64,000 nucleotides of DNA from Devosia sp. RR2S18 (lineage in GTDB: Bacteria; Pseudomonadota; Alphaproteobacteria; Rhizobiales; Devosiaceae). The position numbers and the translations under genes are program-made. How positions within the stretch are numbered: the stretch's first letter is position 1; each line of letters starts with the position of its first letter. Below the pieces are notes generated by a model. That model was not told the DNA's origin. It did not search any database and saw only the letters and a list, made by a program, of their open reading frames with translations. Where the stretch lies: assembly GCF_030177755.1 (NCBI RefSeq), contig NZ_CP126539.1, positions 3,372,001 to 3,436,000 of the forward strand. Reading direction: 5' to 3'. Below are positions 1 to 8,888 of this stretch, piece after piece.

Positions 1-1
1 C

Positions 2-316
2 GTTGCAACCTCCATTTCCGAGGAGGGTGTACTGACCAGCGCGATCGAACTCGTCCATGAGGACAGCGAACTCAACTACCGGGTCTTCGAAGAAGAAGGG
101 AACCACAACGTGGTGGCCGAATGGCAGAACTGGGGCAAGAAGCTCCGGCTGCCGCTCTTCATCAAGGCAGGCGACGGTGCCTACATGCCCTATTCGCAGC
201 AGGTCGATGGCGTCATGGTGGGCTCCAGTGCCTCCCGCCGACGTCTGGCCGCCGAAGCCAATCGCCGTCCCCGCTTCCTCAACCGGCGCAAGCCCGGCCA
301 GATCGAAGCTAACTAA
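2..316 (+). CDS. DUF6101 family protein, 3' part (5' end outside window)
   Basis: The reading frame is open from the window edge and ends in TAA at 314-316, giving about 104 C-terminal residues. The fragment has a VVAEWQNWGKKLRLPL stretch followed by an Arg-rich end (SRRRLAAEANRRPRFLNRR). That pattern resembles the C-terminus of DUF6101 proteins of alphaproteobacteria, whose function is unknown. No signal peptide or membrane segment can be judged because the N-terminus is missing. A strong rho-independent terminator follows directly, so this is the last gene of its transcript. The family call rests on remembered similarity of the tail and is moderately sure. Confidence 0.6.
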   Translation, partial: VATSISEEGVLTSAIELVHEDSELNYRVFEEEGNHNVVAEWQNWGKKLRLPLFIKAGDGAYMPYSQQVDGVMVGSSASRRRLAAEANRRPRFLNRRKPGQIEAN

Positions 317-343
317 GCAGTCGACTGCTCCTCCAAAGCACGG

Positions 344-386
344 CGAAAGGGTTGACCAGTGGTGCGGTCAGCCCTTTCGGCGTTTT
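344..386 (+). terminator. Rho-independent terminator
   Basis: A 14-bp inverted repeat, CGAAAGGGTTGACC at 344-357 and GGTCAGCCCTTTCG at 366-379, pairs fully with one G-U and an 8-nt loop. It is followed by GCGTTTTT. It lies 28 bases after the DUF6101 stop codon and ends that plus-strand transcript before the convergent ubiA. Confidence 0.9.
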
Positions 387-451
387 TAGCCCTTAAGTGC
401 CACCCGAATTCGCTGTCACCCCCGGCACTCCAGTGTTGGCAGGGTCGCTGG

Positions 452-1396
452 CTACCAAACCCAGTCTGCCAGGAACGCCAGCGTCAGTGCCAAGCCCAGC
501 CCAGCATAATGGTTGGAGCGAAAGCGCAGCAAGGGATTGCCGGGCTCATTGCCGTCCAGCGTCTGCACTTGCCAGGCCAACAGGCCTGCCACCACCAGAG
601 ACAAAACGGCAAAGACGATGCCGGCACCAGCCAGCGTCGCTGCTGCGAGCCAGAGCACATAAGCGCCTGCATAGAACCCGCCTACAATGGGGCGCGTCTT
701 GTCGCCGAAGAGTCGCGCCGTCGACTTGACGCCGATCAGGGCGTCATCTTCGACATCTTGCAGGGCATAAATGGTGTCGTACCCGATGACCCAGAGAATG
801 CAGCCAAAATAAAGCAGCAGTGCCGGGACGCTGAGCCCGCCCGTCTGGCTCGACCATCCCAGCAAGGCGCCGTAGGAGAAGGCCAAGCCCAAAAAGAGCT
901 GCGGCCACCAGGTGATGCGCTTCATGAAGGGATAGATCGCCACCAGCACCAGCGAGGCGATGCCGGCCCAGATAGTGAAGCGGTTGAACTGAAACAGGAT
1001 AACCGCACCCAAGAGCGCCTGCACCACAAGAAAGATTAGTGCTTGCTTGGCGCTGACCTGCCCCGAAGGAATGGGCCGCGAGCGCGTACGGGCGACCTTG
1101 TCGTCGATATCGCGGTCCACAATGTCGTTGAAGGTACAACCGGCACCCCGCATCAAGACGGCGCCGACAAACATCAGCACCATTGCCCACCAGTCAAAAC
1201 CCCGCAGCGGATCGGCGATGGCTGCAAGACCGAGGCCCCAGGCACACGGCCAAAACAGGAGCCAAAAGCCGATCGGGCGGTCCCACCGCGCCAGCCGGCC
1301 GTAGGGCTTGAGCCAATCGGGCGCATGCCGGTCCAACCAATTGTCGGGCGGGGCATCGGCCACGGTGCCGCTGGTCACGGGGTTGGTATCGGTCAT
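452..1396 (-). CDS. ubiA: 4-hydroxybenzoate polyprenyltransferase UbiA
   Basis: Integral-membrane prenyltransferase that joins a polyprenyl chain to 4-hydroxybenzoate in ubiquinone synthesis. The 314-residue protein has both Asp-rich Mg-diphosphate motifs of the UbiA superfamily: NDIVDRDID at residues 90-98 and YDTIYALQDVEDD at 206-218. The rest is about eight hydrophobic segments. Length is normal for the family (about 290-320), with a polar N-terminal extension of about 30 residues. The start ATG at 1394-1396 is divergent from rsmE, with under 100 bases between them, so the two likely share a promoter region. It converges with the DUF6101 gene across the terminator. Confidence 0.95.
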   Translation of the reverse strand: MTDTNPVTSGTVADAPPDNWLDRHAPDWLKPYGRLARWDRPIGFWLLFWPCAWGLGLAAIADPLRGFDWWAMVLMFVGAVLMRGAGCTFNDIVDRDIDDKVARTRSRPIPSGQVSAKQALIFLVVQALLGAVILFQFNRFTIWAGIASLVLVAIYPFMKRITWWPQLFLGLAFSYGALLGWSSQTGGLSVPALLLYFGCILWVIGYDTIYALQDVEDDALIGVKSTARLFGDKTRPIVGGFYAGAYVLWLAAATLAGAGIVFAVLSLVVAGLLAWQVQTLDGNEPGNPLLRFRSNHYAGLGLALTLAFLADWVW

Positions 1397-1484
1397 TGCA
1401 ATCCGTCGTCGTCAGTTGGCAGTGGGCTTGATCCAGGGGTGGTATCAGTCCTAACTGCGCCGCGAAACCCGAACAACGCTCCCT

Positions 1485-2234
1485 ATGCCCCGCACCCACG
1501 CCAGCCTGCCGCGTCTTTTCGTCCAACCCGAGCTCGCCGCGGGAGCGCAAATGACGCTGGGCAAGGACCAGTCGCTTTATCTCGCGGCGGTACTGCGCAA
1601 AACAGTGGGTGACGAAGTTGTCCTCTTCAACGGCCGCGACGGCGCCTGGCTCGCCCGCTTGCAAAGCGACGCCAAGAAGTCGGTCGCGCTGGAATTGATC
1701 GAGCAGATTGCCGTTCAGACACCCCGCTCCGATCTCTGGTACGGCTTCGCCCCGCTCAAGACTGAACGCCTCGATTATGTGATCCAGAAGGCGACGGAAA
1801 TGGGTGCCGGCGTCATCCAGCCGGTGCTGACGCGGTTCACTCAGGTCAATCGCCTCAAGCACGACCGTCTGGTCGCCAATGCGGTTGAAGCGGCTGAACA
1901 GTGCGAGGTCCTGAGCGTTCCGGACGTTCGAACCGAACTCACCCTGGATCGCCTGCTCGACTCCTGGGCGACCGAACACGCCGACCGCCGCCTCATCCTG
2001 GCCGACGAAGTCGAAGCATCGGCCTCCCCCGTCGAGGCCATTTCTGCCCTTAAGGGCCAGCGCGTTGGCGTGCTGATTGGTCCCGAAGGCGGCTTTTCCG
2101 ATGAGGAGAGATCCCGACTCCACAGCCTGCCCTTCGTTGTTCCTGTCAGTCTTGGTCCGCGGATTTTGCGTGCCGACACTGCCGCGGTGGCTGCCTTGGC
2201 CGTCATTCAAGCGATCATCGGTGATTGGCGATAA
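1485..2234 (+). CDS. rsmE: 16S rRNA (uracil-1498-N3)-methyltransferase RsmE
   Basis: SPOUT-class methyltransferase that methylates N3 of U1498 in 16S rRNA using S-adenosylmethionine. The 249-residue protein has the RsmE C-terminal knot signatures: GPEGGFSDEE near residue 200 and SLGPRILRADTA near 222-233. Its N-terminus matches the PUA-like region (RLFVQPELAAG). The ATG at 1485 has no clear Shine-Dalgarno sequence, but the N-terminus fits the family. It is followed by gshA in the same direction, as is common in Rhizobiales. Confidence 0.95.
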   Translation: MPRTHASLPRLFVQPELAAGAQMTLGKDQSLYLAAVLRKTVGDEVVLFNGRDGAWLARLQSDAKKSVALELIEQIAVQTPRSDLWYGFAPLKTERLDYVIQKATEMGAGVIQPVLTRFTQVNRLKHDRLVANAVEAAEQCEVLSVPDVRTELTLDRLLDSWATEHADRRLILADEVEASASPVEAISALKGQRVGVLIGPEGGFSDEERSRLHSLPFVVPVSLGPRILRADTAAVAALAVIQAIIGDWR

Positions 2235-2306
2235 AAGCCGATTGCTTTGTTGCGCTGCAACGCTATGTTCCCGCGCGACATTGACCCCTCAATTCAAGAG
2301 GACCTT

Positions 2307-3677
2307 ATGGCCGGCGCCGACACTCCATCGCCCCTTATCGACTCCCGGGCGGACCTCATCGAGGCCATGGCACGCGGCTGCAAGCCCGAGGCCGAGTGGC
2401 GCATTGGCACCGAGCACGAAAAGCACGTCTTCCACACCAATCCGCTCCGCCCCGTGGCTTACGACGGTCCCAATGGCATTCGCGCCCTGCTCGACGGCAT
2501 CGAAAAGGAAACCGGGTGGCACCCGTTCTACGATGGCGAAAACCCGATCGGGTTGCGCAATCATGAGACCGTCGGTGGCATCTCGCTGGAACCGGGCGGG
2601 CAGTTCGAACTCTCGGGCTCGCCGCAGGCGGACCTCCATGGCACGGCTGCCGAACTGGCCCAGCATATGCAGGTCAGTAAAAAGGTCGCCGCGCCACTCG
2701 ACATTCATTTCCTGGGCTTGGGCGTAACGCCAATCTGGTCGGTTGCCGATATCCCCGCAATGCCCAAGTCGCGCTATGGCATCATGGCGCCTTATATGGA
2801 CAAGGTCGGCACGCTGGGCACTTCCATGATGTTCCGCTCGGCAACGGTCCAGTCCAATCTCGATTTCTCCAGTGAAGCCGACATGGTCAAGAAGCTACGC
2901 GTCGCGCTGGCGCTGCAGCCGGTTGCCACGGCCCTCTTTGCCAATTCGCCCTTCGTCGACGGCAAAGATTCGGGCTATCTCAGCTTCCGCAGCCACATCT
3001 GGCTCAACACCGATAATGACCGCACCGGCATGCTCCCGTTTGCCTTTGATGAAGGCTTCGGCTTCGAGCAATATGCGGACTACGCGCTCGACGTGCCGAT
3101 GTATTTCGTTATTCGCGACAAGCAGTACATCAACGTGGCCGGCGAGAGCTTCCGTGATTTTTTGAATGGCCAGTTGCCGCAACTGCACGGTGAAAAGCCG
3201 ACCATCAAGGATTGGGAGGACCACCTCTCAACCATTTTCCCCGAAGTCCGGCTCAAGCAGTTCCTCGAGATGCGCGGCGCCGACATGGGTGACGAGAAGT
3301 CCGTCGTGGCGCTCTCTGCCTTCTGGACCGGCTTGCTCTATGACGAAGTGTCGCTCGAAGCGGCTTATGAACTGATCGAGCCCTGGGACCAGAACGAGCG
3401 CGAGCGCCTCCGCCGCGAAGTACCGCGCTTGGGCCTCCAGACCCCCCATGACCGCTCCACCCTCTACGATGCCGCAGCTCAGGCGGTCGGCATTGCCGAA
3501 GCCGGTCTCGTGCGCCGCAACCGGCTCAATGGCGAGGGCAAGGATGAAACCGTCCACCTCGCCCCCCTCGAAGCAATCATCCATCACGCCTGTTCGCCCG
3601 CCGATAAATGGCTCGAGAAGTTCCGTGGTGAGTGGAACGGCGATCTGACCCGTATCTTCCGCGAAGCCGAGCTCTAG
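2307..3677 (+). CDS. gshA: Glutamate-cysteine ligase (alphaproteobacterial/plant type)
   Basis: Catalyses the first step of glutathione synthesis, ATP-dependent joining of glutamate and cysteine. I chose ATG 2307 (456 residues) because AAGAGGA lies just upstream; the frame is open further up but lacks a ribosome site there. Family hallmarks are RIGTEHEKHVF near the N-terminus, GGISLEPGGQFELSG, and the FRSHIWLNTDNDRTG region, matching the plant-like class shared by alphaproteobacteria. Length agrees with the usual ~455. It follows rsmE by about 70 bases and is followed by a palindromic repeat and purD. Confidence 0.95.
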   Translation: MAGADTPSPLIDSRADLIEAMARGCKPEAEWRIGTEHEKHVFHTNPLRPVAYDGPNGIRALLDGIEKETGWHPFYDGENPIGLRNHETVGGISLEPGGQFELSGSPQADLHGTAAELAQHMQVSKKVAAPLDIHFLGLGVTPIWSVADIPAMPKSRYGIMAPYMDKVGTLGTSMMFRSATVQSNLDFSSEADMVKKLRVALALQPVATALFANSPFVDGKDSGYLSFRSHIWLNTDNDRTGMLPFAFDEGFGFEQYADYALDVPMYFVIRDKQYINVAGESFRDFLNGQLPQLHGEKPTIKDWEDHLSTIFPEVRLKQFLEMRGADMGDEKSVVALSAFWTGLLYDEVSLEAAYELIEPWDQNERERLRREVPRLGLQTPHDRSTLYDAAAQAVGIAEAGLVRRNRLNGEGKDETVHLAPLEAIIHHACSPADKWLEKFRGEWNGDLTRIFREAEL

Positions 3678-3684
3678 CCGATCC

Positions 3685-3784
3685 TCACCCGGCCTCCCCC
3701 TGGGAGGAGCAGGTTTGTGCTCGCCATGTCTTCCGCGTCCACCGGAGACACCTCCCCCTCCGAGGGGGAGGCCGGGTGGGGGTA
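3685..3784. repeat. GC-rich palindromic repeat, copy 1
   Basis: Left arm CACCCGGCCTCCCCCTGGGAG starts at 3686. The right arm at about 3750-3783 reads CCTCCCCCTCCGAGGGGGAGG followed by CCGGGTGGGGG. Outer arms are complementary, and the right arm can also fold on itself. It sits between gshA and purD, both on plus. Four further copies occur at about 15.2, 37.9, 41.1 and 48.5 kb. Confidence 0.8.
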
Positions 3785-3847
3785 TCTCCGCTATCCCCTT
3801 GCCCTCCCACCTCCTCTCGTGCATCACCGCATCACTAGCGGGAGGGC

Positions 3848-5137
3848 ATGAGCATGCGAGTTCTGGTGATCGGTTCGGGCGGGCGTGAGCACGCCCTGGC
3901 GTGGAAGATCGCCCAATCCCCCCAGCTCACCAAGCTCTTCATCGCTCCGGGCAATGGCGGCTCTGGCGAGATCGCCGAGAACGTCGCCATCGACATCACC
4001 GACCACCAGGCGGTGACCGATTTCTGCAAGCTCATGGCCATCGATTTCGTGGTGGTTGGGCCCGATGCGCAGGTGGTGGCTGGCTTGGGTGATGATGTCC
4101 GCGCCGCCGGCATCGCCTGCTTCTGCCCTTCCAAGGCGGCCGGGCAGTTGGAAGGCTCCAAGGGCTTCACCAAAACCTTGTGCGACGAAATGGATATTCC
4201 CACCGCGGCCTATGCCCGCTTCGACAACGCCGCGGCGGCACTCGCCTATCTCGACGCGCAGGGCGCCCCGATCGTTATCAAAGCCGATGGGCTGGCCGCC
4301 GGCAAAGGCGTCACCGTCGCCACCACGCTCAATGAGGCCAAGGCTGCCGTCAGCGACTGCTTCGCCGGCGCGTTCGGCGACTCGGGCGCCGAGGTGGTCA
4401 TCGAGGAATTCATGGAAGGCGAGGAAGTTAGCCTCTTCGTTCTTTGCGACGGCACCGACATTCTCCCCCTCACCACCGCGCAGGACCACAAGCGCGCCTT
4501 TGATGGCGATACCGGACCCAATACCGGCGGCATGGGGGCCTATTCACCCGCGCCGGTGATGAGCGAGGCGGTGTACCAGGAAACGCTCACCCGCATCATC
4601 GAGCCGACCGTGCGCGGCATGGCCGCTCGCGGCACGCCTTACCAGGGCGTGCTCTATGCCGGGCTCATGCTCACCAAGAATGGACCCAAGCTCGTTGAAT
4701 ACAATGCCCGCTTCGGGGATCCGGAAACGCAGGTGCTGGTGATGCGGATGGAAAGTGACCTGCTCCCGCTGCTCCATGCCACCGCCACCGGTGATCTCAA
4801 GGGCAAGACGGTTGCCTGGAAGGACCAATACGCGCTCACCGTGATCCTCGCCACCCAGGGCTATCCCGGTGCTTACGGCAAGGGCAGCGACATCGCCGGC
4901 CTCGAAAATTTGGACGACGCTAACCTTCATGTCTTCCATGCAGGAACGCTTCGGGAAGGCAGGCGTTTAGTTGCATCGGGAGGGCGCGTGCTCAACGTCA
5001 CGGCGCTGGGCAATACCCTGGAAGACGCGAAGGATCGTGCTTATCGAAGCGTGGACAAAATTGTTTGGCCAGAAGGCTTTTGCCGCAGAGACATCGGCTG
5101 GCGGGAGCTCGCGCGGCAAAACGCCCGATCTTCTTGA
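3848..5137 (+). CDS. purD: Phosphoribosylamine-glycine ligase PurD
   Basis: ATP-grasp enzyme of purine synthesis that makes glycinamide ribonucleotide from phosphoribosylamine, glycine and ATP. The 429-residue length matches the family. Visible signatures are the N-terminal VLVIGSGGREHALAWK, the ATP-binding ADGLAAGKGV, GPNTGGMGAYSPAP near residue 224, and NARFGDPETQ. GCGGGAGG precedes the ATG at 3848; a second in-frame ATG two codons on is also possible. The patatin gene follows in the same direction, 142 bases later. Confidence 0.97.
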   Translation: MSMRVLVIGSGGREHALAWKIAQSPQLTKLFIAPGNGGSGEIAENVAIDITDHQAVTDFCKLMAIDFVVVGPDAQVVAGLGDDVRAAGIACFCPSKAAGQLEGSKGFTKTLCDEMDIPTAAYARFDNAAAALAYLDAQGAPIVIKADGLAAGKGVTVATTLNEAKAAVSDCFAGAFGDSGAEVVIEEFMEGEEVSLFVLCDGTDILPLTTAQDHKRAFDGDTGPNTGGMGAYSPAPVMSEAVYQETLTRIIEPTVRGMAARGTPYQGVLYAGLMLTKNGPKLVEYNARFGDPETQVLVMRMESDLLPLLHATATGDLKGKTVAWKDQYALTVILATQGYPGAYGKGSDIAGLENLDDANLHVFHAGTLREGRRLVASGGRVLNVTALGNTLEDAKDRAYRSVDKIVWPEGFCRRDIGWRELARQNARSS

Positions 5138-5279
5138 ACCCTTTCGCAATCTTGGTGGACTACCCTATCTCAAAAGCGTCTTCGACGAGACGCCGAGCCA
5201 GCGACCGCTGACCCCGCTGCAGCGCCGCGGCAAGGCCCTCGCCGACCGGTTGCGCTCGCAGGGCAAGGAGCGGGGGAAA

Positions 5280-6170
5280 GTGAGCACGGCTTCAGGACCT
5301 CGGATCGGTGTCGCGCTGGGCGGCGGTTCGGCCCGTGGCCTCACGCACATCCCCTATATCGAGGCCATGGACGAACTTGGCCTCAAGCCTGCCGTCATTT
5401 CGGGCTGCTCCATTGGGGCGCTGATCGGCGCCGGGTGGGCGTCGGGCATGACCGGCAAGGAACTGCGCGAGCATTCCTTTGAGGTGCTGGGCACCATGAA
5501 GATCATCGCCGCCAAGCTCTGGTCCACCCAGATGCGTGGTCTGGGCGGCATGCTGCGCAATGGCATCTCGATGCAACTCGACGCCACCAGTATCGTCGAC
5601 GCCTTTACCCCCGAGGATTTCCCCACCGAATTCAAGGATCTCAAGATCCCACTCTATGTGGTGGCGACCGACTTCCAATCCTGGCACCAGACGGTATTCA
5701 ATTCCGGCCTGCTGCGACCGGCCATTGCTGGATCGATCGCCATTCCCTCGCTGTTCAAGCCGGTTACTCATGCCAACCACCTCCTGGTCGACGGCGGGGT
5801 GGTCAATCCGCTGCCGCTCGACCAGGCCGATATCGACACTGATTTCCTGATCGGCATCGACGTCAATGGCGACCCCTCCGAAGGCATCAGCAAGACCGAC
5901 CACCGCCCGCTCGACCTCTGGATGGGCTCGGCCCAGATCATGATGCATTCCTTGACGGCGCACATGATGGCGGCCTATCCGCCGGACATCTATATCCGCC
6001 CCCACGTATCCTCGTTCGGCATTCTAGAATTCTGGCGGGTGCGCGAAATCCTCGCCCATGTGGATGGTGAGAAGGACCGCTTCAAGCGCATTCTCGAGCA
6101 CAAGATCGAGGCGCATATCAACAACAGCGTGCAGGTGATGGAGAGCCGCCAGCCCGACCACCACGGCTGA
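5280..6170 (+). CDS. Patatin-like phospholipase (RssA/YjjU type)
   Basis: Predicted serine lipid acyl hydrolase with a Ser-Asp dyad. The start is placed at GTG 5280, preceded by AAGGAG nine bases upstream, giving 296 residues. The frame stays open upstream towards purD, so a longer form is possible. Motifs are the oxyanion loop GGGSARG at 14-20, the nucleophile elbow GCSIG with Ser44, and the catalytic DGG with Asp171. There is no signal peptide, so it is likely cytosolic or membrane-peripheral. It converges with tadA, with 4 bases between stop codons. The substrate is unknown. Confidence 0.85.
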   Translation: MSTASGPRIGVALGGGSARGLTHIPYIEAMDELGLKPAVISGCSIGALIGAGWASGMTGKELREHSFEVLGTMKIIAAKLWSTQMRGLGGMLRNGISMQLDATSIVDAFTPEDFPTEFKDLKIPLYVVATDFQSWHQTVFNSGLLRPAIAGSIAIPSLFKPVTHANHLLVDGGVVNPLPLDQADIDTDFLIGIDVNGDPSEGISKTDHRPLDLWMGSAQIMMHSLTAHMMAAYPPDIYIRPHVSSFGILEFWRVREILAHVDGEKDRFKRILEHKIEAHINNSVQVMESRQPDHHG

Positions 6171-6174
6171 GGCG

Positions 6175-6621
6175 CTAGCGCAATCCGCGAAAGAAGTTGC
6201 GCAGCATAGCCTCCGATCGACTCGCTCCCAGCCCGCCGATAATTTCGGGCCGATGATGGCAGCTGGGCTGCTCGAAAAGCCGCACCCCGTTTTCCACGGC
6301 ACCGGCCTTGGGGTCCTCGGCGCCGAAATAGACACGCCGTAGCCGCGCATGGGCGATGGCGCCGGCGCACATGGCGCAGGGCTCCAAGGTCACATAGAGG
6401 TCGCAACCGTCAAGCCGACCGCTACCACGCTCTGCCAGGGCGGAGCGGATCGCCAACATCTCGGCATGCGCCGTCGGGTCCCCCAGAGCTTTCATGCGAT
6501 TGCGTTCGGCCGCCAGAACCCGCTCGCCCTCGACCACCACTGCCCCAACGGGGGCCTCGCCCATCTCCGCCGCCTCTCGGGCGAGCGCCAGGGCGAGTTC
6601 CATGGGACTGGTCGAAATCAT
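6175..6621 (-). CDS. tadA: tRNA(adenine-34) deaminase TadA
   Basis: Zinc deaminase that converts A34 to inosine in tRNA-Arg(ACG). The 148-residue protein carries the cytidine-deaminase-type site HAE (His52, Glu54) and PCAMC (Cys82, Cys85). The tRNA-adenosine-deaminase context is seen in APVGAVVV at the N-terminus and the RVYFGAEDPKAGA stretch. ATG at 6621 or the in-frame ATG at 6603 could be the start. A small gene encoding a charged protein lies upstream on the same strand, with a hairpin between. Confidence 0.93.
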   Translation of the reverse strand: MISTSPMELALALAREAAEMGEAPVGAVVVEGERVLAAERNRMKALGDPTAHAEMLAIRSALAERGSGRLDGCDLYVTLEPCAMCAGAIAHARLRRVYFGAEDPKAGAVENGVRLFEQPSCHHRPEIIGGLGASRSEAMLRNFFRGLR

Positions 6622-6629
6622 CGAAAGGC

Positions 6630-6647
6630 TCCGGTCGAAAGACCGGA
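6630..6647 (-). other. Small hairpin between the charged-protein gene and tadA
   Basis: TCCGGTC, a GAAA tetraloop, then GACCGGA form a perfect 7-bp stem on either strand. There is no U-tract, so it is a weak terminator candidate for the upstream 68-residue gene or a stabilising stem in the tadA leader. Confidence 0.5.
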
Positions 6648-6657
6648 AGGACTATGC

Positions 6658-6864
6658 CTAGTCTGGGCTGCCGTGCAAGCCGCCGACCTGATCTCCTAAA
6701 GGCTGGCCGTCGTCATCGCCGTTGAACTCAGCATTGGCTGCCTCGTTCACTTCCTGCGTATCCTTGGCATCCTTGAGCCGCTTGATCTTGCGCTCCTTGC
6801 CGCCCTCGAACTCTTCATGGGCCGCTTCGTTGGCGCTGGTGATGTCGTCACGCTTATCGCTCAT
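6658..6864 (-). CDS. Small highly charged hypothetical protein
   Basis: Start ATG 6864 with AAGGAG just upstream gives a 68-residue protein. It begins MSDKRDD and is rich in Asp, Glu, Lys and Asn. Two near-repeats are visible, SANEAAHEEFEGG and VNEAANAEFNGD, about 25 residues apart. No membrane segment, cysteine or known domain is visible. A longer reading from 6897 lacks a ribosome site. I do not recognise the family. It is likely soluble and partly disordered. Confidence 0.65.
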   Translation of the reverse strand: MSDKRDDITSANEAAHEEFEGGKERKIKRLKDAKDTQEVNEAANAEFNGDDDGQPLGDQVGGLHGSPD

Positions 6865-7030
6865 GTCCGGTCTCCTTGTTGACCGGAGAACGCGCACCGC
6901 CCTGTCATGGTTGTGTCACATCGCTGCGGAACTCCACTGACACAGACTTCCCCCTCCCCGTGCACAACCAGCTGAACCCTGTCGGCAGCGCCGGGCCCCT
7001 GCCCTATACTGGGGCCAAGGAGAATCGCCC

Positions 7031-8881
7031 TTGCCCATTCGCCAACTGCCCGAGGACCTTATTAACCGCATCGCCGCCGGCGAAGTGGTGGAGCGGCCTG
7101 CGAGCGTCGTCAAGGAGCTGGTCGAGAACGCCATTGACGCCGGCGCGAGCCGGGTTGGCATCACCACCGGAGGGGGTGGCAAGACGCTTATCCGCATCGA
7201 GGATGATGGCATAGGCATGCACGAGGACGATCTCGTCCTTTCGGTCGAGCGGCACGCCACCTCCAAGCTCAGCGCCGATGACCTCGATGACATCCGCACG
7301 CTGGGCTTCCGCGGCGAAGCCCTTGCTTCCATCGGCTCGGTTGCCGAACTGTCGATCTGTTCGCGGCCGGAAGGCGCCCAAAGCGGGCTGCGGCTCGAGG
7401 TTCGGTTCGGCCTGCGTGTTGCCCCCATGCCGCAGGCGATGAACCGGGGCACAACGGTTGAAGTGAAAAACCTCTTCGCCCGCGTCCCGGCGCGCCTGAA
7501 ATTCCTAAAATCGGACCGCGCCGAAGCAGCCGCGATCACCGACGTGGTCAAGCGGCTCGCCATGGCCAATCCGGCCGTGCACTTCGTCTTGTCCGGCACG
7601 GATCGCTCGGCGCTCAACTGGCCGGCGGTCAACGGCACCGGTGCCTTGGAGGCGAGGCTGGCGCAGGTCATCGGCGATGATTTCGCGCAGAATGCCGTGC
7701 CTCTGGCGATGAGCCGCCATGGCGTCGTCGTTGCCGGCCTTGCCGGACTGCCCACCTATACCCGCGCCAACTCACTGTCGCAGTTCTATTTCGTTAATGG
7801 CCGTTCGGTGCGCGACAAGGTTCTCGTCGGCGCCATTCGCGCCGCCTATGCCGACTACACCTTCCGCGACCGCTTTCCCGTGGTGGCGCTCTACTTGGCG
7901 ATCGACCCAGGCGAAGTCGACGTCAACGTGCACCCCGCCAAGGCCGAACTGCGCTTTCGCGATCAACGTGCGGTACGCGGCGCCGTCATCCGCGCCGTGG
8001 GCGAAGCGCTTGCCGCCGCGGGCTTCAAGGCCTCCACTAGTGTTGCCGAGGATGTGCTGGGTGCGTTCACCGCTCCAACCTGTCCTTCCAGCCCTCAATC
8101 TTCCCCGGGCGCCAGCCCAAGCTATAGCTATCGCCCACCCGAACCTGCCTTTGCCGGCTACGAACGCCCCCGAGGCTATGGAGCTGACAACCCGTTCTCA
8201 CCCGTCTTCGGCGCGGTGACGCAGTCGGGCTTGGCCGGCCTCGCCGAGCCAAGTGCCCGCTTTGAACCTCATGTGGCGCCGACACCCCAGGAGGCCGATT
8301 TCCCACTTGGCACTGCCCGGGCGCAGATGTTCGACAATTTCATTATCGCCCAGAACGGCGAGGGACTGTTGCTGGTGGATCAGCACGCAGCCCATGAGCG
8401 CCTCGTCTATGAGCGTTTTAAGACTCAGCTTGCAGCCGGTCCGGTGCCCAGCCAGGCTCAGCTGATCCCCATTGTCATCGATCTGCCCGAAGAGGATTGC
8501 GTGCGCCTTGAGGAAGCCGCGCCCGACCTCGAACGCTTTGGCCTTTATCTCGAACGTTTCGGCCCCCGAGCGATTGCCGTGCGCGAAACCCCCGCTCTGC
8601 TTGGTACGGGCGACGTTGATGGCCTCATCCGCGATCTCGCCGACGGCTTGGCCGAATGGGATTCGACCGCCGCTGTCACCGATCGCATGGAAGCCATTAT
8701 TGCCCGCATGGCCTGTCATGGCTCTGTGCGGTCCGGTCGGCGCCTACGGCTCGATGAGATGAACGCGCTCTTGCGCGATATGGAGGCGACGCCCCATTCG
8801 GGCCAGTGCATCCATGGCCGCCCCACCTACGTTGAGCTGAAGAAGAAGGATATCGAGCGGCTGTTCGGCCGCAGCCGCTAG
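7031..8881 (+). CDS. mutL: DNA mismatch repair protein MutL
   Basis: Mismatch-repair ATPase that links MutS to strand incision. The start is a TTG at 7031 preceded by AAGGAG; the N-terminus IRQLPEDLINRIAAGEVV is the standard one. The 616-residue protein has GHKL ATPase motifs (ENAIDAGAS, DDGIGM, GFRGEALASI), a variable Pro/Ser-rich linker near 350-420, and a C-terminal dimerisation domain. DQHAAHERLVYE at about residue 450 fits the nicking-endonuclease motif DQHA(X)2E(X)4E. The ACHGSVRSG and CIHGRP motifs are present near the end. This implies an endonuclease-type MutL, as in bacteria without MutH. Confidence 0.97.
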   Translation: MPIRQLPEDLINRIAAGEVVERPASVVKELVENAIDAGASRVGITTGGGGKTLIRIEDDGIGMHEDDLVLSVERHATSKLSADDLDDIRTLGFRGEALASIGSVAELSICSRPEGAQSGLRLEVRFGLRVAPMPQAMNRGTTVEVKNLFARVPARLKFLKSDRAEAAAITDVVKRLAMANPAVHFVLSGTDRSALNWPAVNGTGALEARLAQVIGDDFAQNAVPLAMSRHGVVVAGLAGLPTYTRANSLSQFYFVNGRSVRDKVLVGAIRAAYADYTFRDRFPVVALYLAIDPGEVDVNVHPAKAELRFRDQRAVRGAVIRAVGEALAAAGFKASTSVAEDVLGAFTAPTCPSSPQSSPGASPSYSYRPPEPAFAGYERPRGYGADNPFSPVFGAVTQSGLAGLAEPSARFEPHVAPTPQEADFPLGTARAQMFDNFIIAQNGEGLLLVDQHAAHERLVYERFKTQLAAGPVPSQAQLIPIVIDLPEEDCVRLEEAAPDLERFGLYLERFGPRAIAVRETPALLGTGDVDGLIRDLADGLAEWDSTAAVTDRMEAIIARMACHGSVRSGRRLRLDEMNALLRDMEATPHSGQCIHGRPTYVELKKKDIERLFGRSR

Positions 8882-8888
8882 GACGGGC

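Noticed and set aside
1194..2210. 338-codon minus-strand open frame
   Set aside because: Antisense to rsmE and ubiA; its last part is ubiA in a shifted frame. Composition shadow of a high-GC genome.
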